DNA from: Ctenopharyngodon idella
Taxonomy: Eukaryota > Chordata > Actinopteri > Cypriniformes > Xenocyprididae
Assembly (NCBI RefSeq): GCF_019924925.1
Contig: NC_067231.1
Coordinates: forward strand, 5,759,854-5,823,853
Length of the DNA: 64,000 nt
Reading direction: 5' to 3'
Part shown: positions 56,770 through 64,000 of the stretch, in pieces
How the letters are laid out: every line of letters begins with the position of its first letter
Position numbering within the stretch: the stretch's first letter is position 1
Position numbers and translations under genes: made by a program
The notes under the pieces: generated by a model
Told to the model about the DNA's origin: nothing
The model's database searches: none
What the model saw: the letters and a program-made list of their open reading frames with translations, nothing else

Positions 56770-57324
56770 ATAGGGTGAATTTCCATTTCATTTCGTTCCA
56801 CACCCGTAAGACTTTTGTTCATCTTCGGAACACAAATTAAGGTATTTTTGATGAATTCTGAGAGGTATATGACTTGTCCATAAACAGCAATATAATCAAC
56901 ACTTTCAAGGTACTAAAGACTTTGTTAAAACAGTCAATGTGACTGCATTGGTTCAACCTTAATTTTATGAAGCAACGAGAATACAAAAATAACAACTTTA
57001 TTCAACAATATCTTCTCTTCTGTGTCATTCTCGTATGTTGTTTACATCCAGCGCTTCCAGGTTCTATGTCAGAATGCCGACTCATTATTGGCTGGCTCCT
57101 GTGTCAGCATCACACACATGTCGTGCTTCTCACGTGATCAGCTTTGGCCAATGCTGAGCAAGCATTCAGACGTAAACACGGAAGCCTTCACTGTGCTTAC
57201 TGCAGCAACTGCATAAGGATAATGACAGGGAAGAGAAGAAATTGTTGAATAAAGTCATTATTTTTTTGTTTTGTTTTTGCGCACAAAAAGTATTCTCGTT
57301 GCTTCATAAAATTAAGGTTGAACC

Positions 57325-57788
57325 TGTCACGATCACCGTCTGTTCCTGTCAGTTCCTGGACTCCATTTCCCATAATCCTCCCTGCCAATCACATGCACAC
57401 TCCACACCAATCACCTGTTGCCACATACAGTTTAGCACACTACCTGGACTATAAAAGACTCACACACACACCACCCGATTGCGAAGTCTTGATTTGCCCT
57501 GGTGATCAACTCTGAGCGTTTTCTTGTGGACTGTTTACTCTGTTTCTGTTGGACTGTTTATTCGTTGTGATTCTCTGCTGCCTGCCCTGATCCTTGCCTG
57601 CTTACTGGACTGTGTTTGTTTGCCGCCTGCCCTGATCTCTGCCTGCTTCCTGATACCGTTTGTCTGCCGCCTGCCTCGACCCTTGCCTGTCCCTGTTTAT
57701 GTTCTTGCCTTTGCCCCTGTCTACCTGTGTATCTACTATTCTTAATAAAGCTGCAACTGGATCCCCGCTCTGCCGACCCATCATTACA
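57325..57788 (+). repeat. 5' LTR
   Basis: A TATA-like CTATAAAAGA at about 57449 and AATAAAG at about 57744 mark likely U3 and R/poly(A) signals. The stretch 57540-57730 is rich in CTGCCTGCC-type words. Confidence 0.9.
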
Positions 57789-57846
57789 GAAGACTTCGCC
57801 AACACAAGATCCAGCAGCTACCGTGAGTGTTCCTGTCTCAGCTAAC

Positions 57847-59811
57847 ATGAGTCCATCCGTCCAGTTAATGTGTCTCCGTCAAGGAGAGAGAACGGTAGAG
57901 GACTATGTCAAGGACTTTATTGAACTGGCACACTTAACCACCTTTGACACTGTATGCCTCATGATATTCTTTCGCGGGGGACTGTCTGATCCGCTCCGTT
58001 CCATCATGCCATTGCATGACCCTGATGGGACGCTAGAACAATATATAGATCTGGCATTACAGATGAGTGGCTCTAGCTTTACCGTGGGTGTCGCGGAGGA
58101 ACGCGACACCTCATCCCCTCATGTAATGGCTGCCTCTACAGAGAGCATTCATAAAATGGCGGCCACAACATCATCACATCATGTCTCCGCTGATCTTCCA
58201 GAGCCAAGTCAAATCTCCGTTGACCGTCTAGAATCACGTCACGTCTCTGGATCTGTCCGGAAGCGGAGAGGGTTGCGTTCCAGTGTGGCTGATCCACCGC
58301 TGACTTCAGCACGAGCGGCTGGCATTCCTAAACCTCCGCCGGCCGCCTCGCACTCAAGCCCGCCGGCCGCCTCGCACTCAAGCCCGCCGGTTGCAACGCA
58401 CTCAAAGCCGCCGGTTGCAACGCACTCAGGCTCGCCGGTTGCTACGCACTCAGGCTCGCCGGTTGCTACGCACTCAAGCTCGCCGGTTGCTACGCACTCA
58501 AACGCGCCGGTTGCTACGCACTCAAACTCTCTGGATGCTATGGACAAGATGGCCGCTTTGCCAGTGCCCACGGGCAAGATGGCCGCCCCGCCAGTGTCTG
58601 TGAACGTAGGGGTCGTTCCAGCCAGTGAGTCCGCTCCAGAGCCCGCTCCAGCCCGTGAGTCAGTCCCCGAGCAGCCCGCTGCCGTCCCCGAGCAGCCCGC
58701 TCTTCCTGATACGGCCACGGAGGCCGTCGCCGAGCTCCTTGCCCTGCCGGCGCCACCCGAGCTCCTTGCCCTGCCGGCGCCACCCGAGCTCCTTGCCCTG
58801 CCGGCGCCACCCGAGCTCCTTGCCCTGCCGGCGCCACCCGAGCTCCTTGCCCTGCCGGCGCCACCCGAGCTCCTTGCCCTGCCGGCGCCACCCGAGCTCC
58901 TTACCCACGAAACCGCCACGGCCTCCGTTGAATTCTCCAAGAACTTTTTTGGGGGGGGGCATATACCTGAGGGTGGGGAGCTTGCGGGTGGGGACCCTGC
59001 ACGGCCGCGATCATCAGCGGCCTCCGAACTGCTTGAGCTTGCGGGTGGGGACCCTGCACGGCCGCGATCATCAGCGGCCTCCGAACTGCTTGAGCTTGCG
59101 AGTGGGGACCTTACACGACCACGGCCTTCAACTGCCTGTGAACTGCTGTGGCCGGCTACGGATCCTGACCTGCCGTGGTCGCCCAAGCCACCTGACCTGC
59201 CGTGGGCGCCCAAGCCACCTGACCTGCCGTGGTCGCCCAAGCCACCTGACCTGCCGTGGTCGCCCAAGCCACCTGACCTACCGTGGCCGCCTGAGCCACC
59301 TGACCTGCCGTGGTTGCCCGAGCTACCTGACCTGCCGTGGCCTCCCGACACTCCTGACCCGCCATGGCTGGCCGTGGCTCCTGACCCGCCATGGCTGGCC
59401 GTGGCTCCTGACCCGCCATGGCTGCCCGTGGCTCCTGACCCGCCATGGCTGCCCGTGGCTCCTGACCCGCCATGGCTGCCCGTGGCTCCTGACCCGCCAT
59501 GGCTGCCCGTGGCACCTGACCCGCCATGGCTGCCCGTGGCACCTGACCCGCCATGGCTGCCCGTGGCACCTGACCCGCCATGGCTGCCCGTGGCACCTGA
59601 CCCGCCATGGCTGCCCGTGGCACCTGACCCGCCATGGCTGCCTGAGTTCCTGGATCTGCATTGGAGACCCTGTTCCTGTCTACGTCTCCAATGCACCCAC
59701 CCCCCCTCCCTATCTGTGCCATTTACGCCGCGAGGACGCGCCTTCCGGAAGGGGGCGTTATGTCACGATCACCGTCTGTTCCTGTCAGTTCCTGGACTCC
59801 ATTTCCCATAA
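57847..59811 (+). CDS. gag-like protein with long tandem peptide repeats, encoded by the LTR element
   Basis: The ORF is 654 aa, intact. The ATG at 57847 is preferred because it opens the gag-like domain just after the 5' LTR. The frame is open further upstream into the LTR (ATG 57616), which is less likely. Residues 1 to about 85 resemble a Ty3/Gypsy-type retrotransposon gag segment (GERTVEDYVKDFIELA, FFRGGLSDPLRSIM, LEQYIDLAL). It is short and has no CCHC zinc knuckle. The rest is low-complexity: a PVATHS array (about 170-220), six ELLALPAPP units (about 296-349), three copies of a unit with GGDPARPRSSAASELL, about seven PDLPW units and eleven PDPPWL units (about 440-600). The last residues run past the 3' LTR boundary. 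The role is likely particle assembly or RNA packaging for an autonomous partner (inference). Confidence 0.75.
   Translation: MSPSVQLMCLRQGERTVEDYVKDFIELAHLTTFDTVCLMIFFRGGLSDPLRSIMPLHDPDGTLEQYIDLALQMSGSSFTVGVAEERDTSSPHVMAASTESIHKMAATTSSHHVSADLPEPSQISVDRLESRHVSGSVRKRRGLRSSVADPPLTSARAAGIPKPPPAASHSSPPAASHSSPPVATHSKPPVATHSGSPVATHSGSPVATHSSSPVATHSNAPVATHSNSLDAMDKMAALPVPTGKMAAPPVSVNVGVVPASESAPEPAPARESVPEQPAAVPEQPALPDTATEAVAELLALPAPPELLALPAPPELLALPAPPELLALPAPPELLALPAPPELLALPAPPELLTHETATASVEFSKNFFGGGHIPEGGELAGGDPARPRSSAASELLELAGGDPARPRSSAASELLELASGDLTRPRPSTACELLWPATDPDLPWSPKPPDLPWAPKPPDLPWSPKPPDLPWSPKPPDLPWPPEPPDLPWLPELPDLPWPPDTPDPPWLAVAPDPPWLAVAPDPPWLPVAPDPPWLPVAPDPPWLPVAPDPPWLPVAPDPPWLPVAPDPPWLPVAPDPPWLPVAPDPPWLPVAPDPPWLPEFLDLHWRPCSCLRLQCTHPPSLSVPFTPRGRAFRKGALCHDHRLFLSVPGLHFP
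58732..58902 (+). repeat. 27-bp tandem array, six ELLALPAPP units
   Basis: Six back-to-back 27-bp units encode ELLALPAPP with almost no variation, followed by a partial unit (ELL). Confidence 0.9.
59167..59650 (+). repeat. 27-bp tandem array, about 18 PD(L/P)PW units
   Basis: About seven PDLPW-type nonapeptide units pass into eleven PDPPWL-type units, all with a 27-bp period. The later units are nearly identical at DNA level. Confidence 0.9.
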
Positions 59812-60224
59812 TCCTCCCTGCCAATCACATGCACACTCCACACCAATCACCTGTTGCCACATACAGTTTAGCACACTACCTGGACTATAAAAGACTCACA
59901 CACACACCACCCGATTGCGAAGTCTTGATTTGCCCCGGTGATCAACTCTGAGCGTTTTCTTGTGGACTGTTTACTCTGTTTCTGTTGGACTGTTTATTCG
60001 TTGTGATTCTCTGCTGCCTGCCCTGATCCTTGCCTGCTTACTGGACTGTGTTTGTTTGCCGCCTGCCCTGATCTCTGCCTGCTTCCTGATACCGTTTGTC
60101 TGCCGCCTGCCTCGACCCTTGCCTGTCCCTGTTTATGTTCTTGCCTTTGCCCCTGTCTACCTGTGTATCTACTATTCTTAATAAAGCTGCAACTGGATCC
60201 CCGCTCTGCCGACCCATCATTACA
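59761..60224 (+). repeat. 3' LTR
   Basis: The same 464 bp as the 5' LTR with one visible difference. The stop codon of the internal ORF lies inside it at 59809-59811. Confidence 0.9.
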
Positions 60225-60453
60225 GAACCACTGCAGTCACGTCGACTGTTTTAACGATGTCTTTAGTACCTTTCTGGACCTTGAAAGTGTTGATTATATT
60301 GCTGTCTATGGATGAGTCAGATACCTCTCGGATTTCATCAAAAATATCTTAATTTGTGTTTCGAAGATGAACGAAGGTCTTACGGGTGTGGAACGAAATG
60401 AGGGTGAGTACGTAATGACAGAAATTTCATTTTTGGGTGAACTAACCATTTAA

Positions 60454-61228
60454 ATCAGCATTTTTTTTTAATTCTATGATTTTTTTTTTAAAACTGCAAG
60501 AAAGTGACATAAATACAAATATTACATTTTGGTACGTATGTGCATTTTAAACTTAAAATTATTAATTATATGAGCCTTGAGCAGATAATCTACAGTATGT
60601 CTGCTTTTAAAGACTCTTAAATTGAACACGGCCATTGATGGATCTTAATCCCAGTAAACGGAGCCAAGAAAGGCAGCTGCTGATAATGGTTTCTCAATAC
60701 ACTGTTGAGTCCAACATTTGGCAGATAGTGCGTATGTTGATGGTATGTACCCTCCATCCACAGATAATCTGAAGAAAGCATGCATTCTTCTAGACTGACT
60801 CACACTCAGCTGGGACATGTGAACGATGTGCCACAATCTGCAGACAAACTGCAAGCTTTGTTTATCATTTTTAATGGTTTCCGTTTACTCTCTTCAAGGG
60901 TCAGAGACAAAGGATATCCGAGATGATGAAAGGAAAGATCTTTTAAAACTCTAGTTTAAAACTTCTGTGCCTGCCAAGTTCATGAAAGGGTAATCTTTGT
61001 AGTGAACTCATGTTGGTTTTTTCATACATTTTTGGGAACTGTTTATTCTATTTTAAAAAATAGGTTTGATTTAAGGCCTTTTGCTCATGTGCATGAGCAG
61101 AACGATTTTCTGTGTAAATAATTGATAAAACCATTCATACATATTGCATTATTACCGCAAATTCACTGCTTTTGTTTAATAAATACGGCCCAAATTACTC
61201 TAAAAATGTCATTAAAAATTACTTGTTC

Positions 61229-61299
<71 letters not shown>

Positions 61300-63200
61300 C
61301 ATGAATAAAAGTATTTTTAAAAATCATGAATATTTGGGGGAATTATTACAATGGATATTTGAAAACCCGTACTCACTTGTTTTAAACGTTTAAAATATCT
61401 GAACAAATAAAAATCTTACTGACCTTAAAACACAACATGGCTTGGTTACACCTCACTGACTTGAATTTGACAGAAAAAAAAAAAAAAACTTTGTAAAATA
61501 TACAGAAATATTATTTTGCAAATCAAAAATCTTTTTTAAAGTCCCCCTGCAGTCATCAGTTTTATCCCTTAAAACACCTCTTTGAAAATCAAAATGACAT
61601 ATTTAAACTTTTTTTTTCTTGTGACTCTACAATAAACAGTATACGTGGAACCATGAATATGCAAATCAGTCCCTGCCTCCACCCAATCACACCAGCTCAG
61701 ACTACCTCATCTACTCTGTCAACTTTACTGTAGTAAACGCTACACAAGGCAAGTGAAAATATTGGTTTAATTCAGCCATATATGTTTGAACCAGGAACTG
61801 ATTCAGAAGAAGAAAAGGAAGAGTGAGTTATACAGGCTTGTCTACAAGTCGATGTATCAGAATGGTAGTGCTTTTTATGTATTTTATGTATCGCTCTCTA
61901 ACAGTAATTGATATGATTAGCCTTTGGCTTGACTACGTTATCAAACAGCTAAAAAAATGTGTTGGATTAAAACCACTCTGAACTGTGCATTTTTGTCCCC
62001 TGCTATCTTTTTTTACACCTCTGGCCGTTGGTACATCCTAACACTAATGTTTCACAAACCATGTTTCTGTTCGCCGTCTCAGAGTCAGACAGCTGCCTTC
62101 TAAAAATCAGTATCCTTAGAAATGCTTTGAACATCATAGAAAGTCAGTTAAGAAAGGCATATAGTTCATCATAACATTGTAATATACATCATACATAACT
62201 CACCTGCTATATTGCTATATGTACCTGATTTTTGAATTATTTGATTGTTCAGTCATGTTTGCATTGCTAGATATGAAATGTTTTTTGTGCAAATTGCATC
62301 ATAGTGCTGTGATCTTGTGCGCTCATGGTCCCTAATGCAATGTAATGTGGGCTTTAAAATGTTTGTAAACTGTGATGCATTTAACTTGCCACTGTTTATG
62401 CATTCAAAGCCATCAAACCATCAGTATTCTGCTGTTTGCATTATGCAACATTTCCATGACATCAGTTTGAAAGTTCATGATATCCTAGCCAACAATTATG
62501 AGGTCAGCAAATCCAGTTGGAGCCTTGGACGCGGCAGCATCACACATCTGTGCGATTGTTTGTTGGTTTCCAGGCAACAGCAGGCCGTCGTTCCCGCAGA
62601 GGTCCACTGAACCAGCATAATGACATTTAATAGATACATTTTCCATCATAAGCAAGTTAAAGTGCACAAGTTAAAGATACGGTCCCTCTGAAGCAACCTT
62701 GTGTCAAGTGCCAGAATTATTAAAGAACTGAATGAGATCTCATTAATTCTCTGTTCATGGATAACTCCCATCTGTAATTGAACTTATAACCCTTTTGTTA
62801 GAAGGCCAGAGCCTTGGCCATTAAGATTCCACTGCATTAAGGTCAGGAGTACTAATAATATATAATATTGTTAACAGTTGTGACAGAGCAGGATTAAACT
62901 GCAGTATTTTTCCATTCAAGAATATACTTTAGACAGAAGCTTCACACTTAATTATTAAAATACTGCCATACTGATCTAAGCAAGGAGGTCTAATATACCT
63001 GGAGCTGTCCATTAGTATTCTCATTAATCTCAATTAATGACAGTAGCACTCTTGAAAGTTGACAATATGATGATGATGATGATGATATAATAAAGACATT
63101 ATGGTTGCACAATATATGGGTTCCATATCAGTTGATATTAGAGATTTTTGTTTTATTTAGCATATTGCCTTATATTGGGTGTTTAATTGTGCATTTCTTC
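60454..63200. other. bicc1: bicc1 intron 1, no exon seen
   Basis: AT-rich intron. A (GAT)n run occurs at 63067-63086. No second bicc1 exon could be supported on the plus strand. Confidence 0.45.
61231..61298. repeat. (TA)n microsatellite in bicc1 intron 1
   Basis: About 34 uninterrupted TA units. Confidence 0.95.
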
Positions 63201-63299
63201 TATTGTTACATTTAGATGTCATCTATTTAGATGTCACTTTTGTGTGGAAAAAAAATTAAGGGACCAAGCACCACAAAGGAAGAATAAGGAGCTAAAAAT

Positions 63300-64000
63300 C
63301 AAGGCAGCAAGCATCAGACCAGCTGAGGGGCTTTTTTTTTTTTCTGATTAAATTGGTGGACAGGAAGTTTGGCCGACTATGGCAAAATTGGTTCTCGACA
63401 TGACCCAAAGAAACTATTGAGACCAGTTTCATTACAATGATGCTACTAGCATTTTTGAAATGTCATTATAATTCTTGACCACAAGGTGGCACAGCCCCAA
63501 AATGTTTTGAGTACATTCAGGGCATGGTGCTGATGACGCTTACCGAGTTTCATAATGATACGCCAATGCGTTCATAAATTATAGCATTTTACGACAAAAT
63601 TCTGAATGGCCGATGCCCAAAATAGGCGATATTGGAAAATTGGTTATCATTCAACTCGGCACTACACCAAATCTAAAGAGACCAGTTTTGTGAGTTTTGG
63701 CCAAAACTTTCAGAAGTTATAAGCAAAAATAGCCATTTTTCGGATCTCCGGACCACTAGGTGGCACTACACAGAAACTGCAGGTATCCTCAGATCATGGT
63801 TATTATAACACACACCAAGTTTATTCTAAATACGCTAAAGCATTGTGGAGATATAGCTTCACGTGCATTTTGGCATGCTCTTTATCAAATTCATTTGCTT
63901 GTTATTCGAGAATTTGATGAATCTACTTGAATTCCATGTTTATGTGTCAGCATGGTCTGAAAATGATCTGTGCCGTGTTTTGTGAAAATCAGAGCAATAG
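63300..64000 (+). mobile_element. interspersed repeat running off the window end
   Basis: The sequence has the manner of a long intermediate repeat: CACAAGGTGGCACAGCC, ACCACTAGGTGGCACTACAC, ACCAAGTTTATTCTAAATAC and CATTGTGGAGATATAGC. I recall similar text recurring in cyprinid genomes. No ORF and no left terminus are clear. Confidence 0.45.

Larger units (their letters stand above)
57325..60224 (+). mobile_element. complete, young, nonautonomous LTR retrotransposon (gag-like ORF only)
   Basis: Two 464-bp direct repeats (57325-57788 and 59761-60224) begin TGTCACGATCACC and end CATTACA, the usual TG...CA. By eye they differ at one position (57500 T against C). GAACC flanks the element on both sides (57320-57324 and 60225-60229), a 5-bp target duplication. 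Each LTR has a TATA-like CTATAAAAG and a downstream AATAAAG, ordered as promoter and poly(A) signals. A purine tract GGAAGGGGGCG lies at 59746-59756 just before the 3' LTR. No standard TGG-type tRNA primer site follows the 5' LTR. Internal sequence is 1972 bp with one long ORF. No protease, reverse transcriptase or integrase is encoded, so it must move in trans. Confidence 0.93.
56770..60453. mobile_element. foldback MITE (two halves) interrupted by an LTR element
   Basis: The left half 56770-57324 (TTCGTTCCACACCCGTAAGA, AACACAAATTAAGGTATTTT) and the right half 60230-60453 (inverted: ATCAAAAATATCTTAATTTG, ending GGGTGAACTAACCATTTAA) are arms of one element of the 6257-7172 family. The LTR retrotransposon 57325-60224 lies between them. 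Joined, the MITE would be about 780 bp. Confidence 0.82.

Noticed and set aside
57616..57846. Upstream in-frame extension of the gag-like ORF into the 5' LTR
   Set aside because: The Cys/Leu/Pro-rich sequence comes from the repetitive LTR and has no gag similarity, and an identical frame exists in the 3' LTR.
58732..59650. Regular short repeats resembling a CRISPR array
   Set aside because: Units are head-to-tail without unique spacers, in coding frame, in a vertebrate genome.
58239..59696. 485-aa minus-strand ORF rich in GSHGGSGAT units
   Set aside because: It is the antisense of the PDPPWL and related arrays. A 27-bp unit with no stop in several frames stays open automatically, and it has no start context or family match.
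58625..59890. 421-aa plus-strand ORF (SLPCRRHPS, LTRHGCPW units)
   Set aside because: It is an out-of-frame shadow of the same tandem arrays as the gag-like ORF.

Overview
The window is vertebrate nuclear DNA from a teleost, most likely a cypriniform (carp, minnow or zebrafish relative). Intron-split genes are spread thinly through AT-rich DNA. The repeats are dense and include hAT-like and TTAA-flanked MITEs, Tc1-like remnants, DIRS and Gypsy retroelement pieces and a 5S-rRNA-derived SINE. No prokaryotic features are present. All gene calls rest on reading translated exons against remembered protein families and on GT-AG splice sites read directly.

Layout. (1) 4.3-22.3 kb, minus strand: ipmk, inositol polyphosphate multikinase, complete in six coding exons, with a CpG-rich 5' end. 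(2) 23.9-31.6 kb, minus strand: ube2d1, a ubiquitin-conjugating E2, complete in seven coding exons, 147 aa. (3) 32.4-37.3 kb, plus strand: tfam, mitochondrial transcription factor A, complete in seven exons, 278 aa. It lies head-to-head with ube2d1 across about 0.8 kb. (4) 38.3-45.7 kb, minus strand: polr3d, RNA polymerase III subunit RPC4, eight coding exons. Its reading phase is off by one base between exons 3 and 4, and that intron carries a broken Gypsy element. (5) 46.9 kb, plus strand: bicc1 coding exon 1. Everything from 47.06 kb to the window end appears to lie in its first intron.

The set ipmk, ube2d1, tfam, bicc1 matches a conserved vertebrate block (human 10q21). Relative to the human order as I remember it, cisd1 is missing, ube2d1 is flipped, and polr3d is inserted between tfam and bicc1. 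The genes are housekeeping or regulatory neighbours, not a pathway.

The bicc1 intron holds the most interesting mobile DNA: a truncated DIRS-type retrotransposon (54.1-55.7 kb) and an apparently young LTR element (57325-60224). The LTR element has two 464-bp LTRs that differ at one site by my reading, a 5-bp target duplication, and one long gag-like ORF with no pol. More than half of that ORF is tandem peptide repeats, and it stops inside the 3' LTR. It sits inside an older foldback MITE. Four other elements have hAT-like 8-bp target duplications and matching ends (three exact, one diverged).
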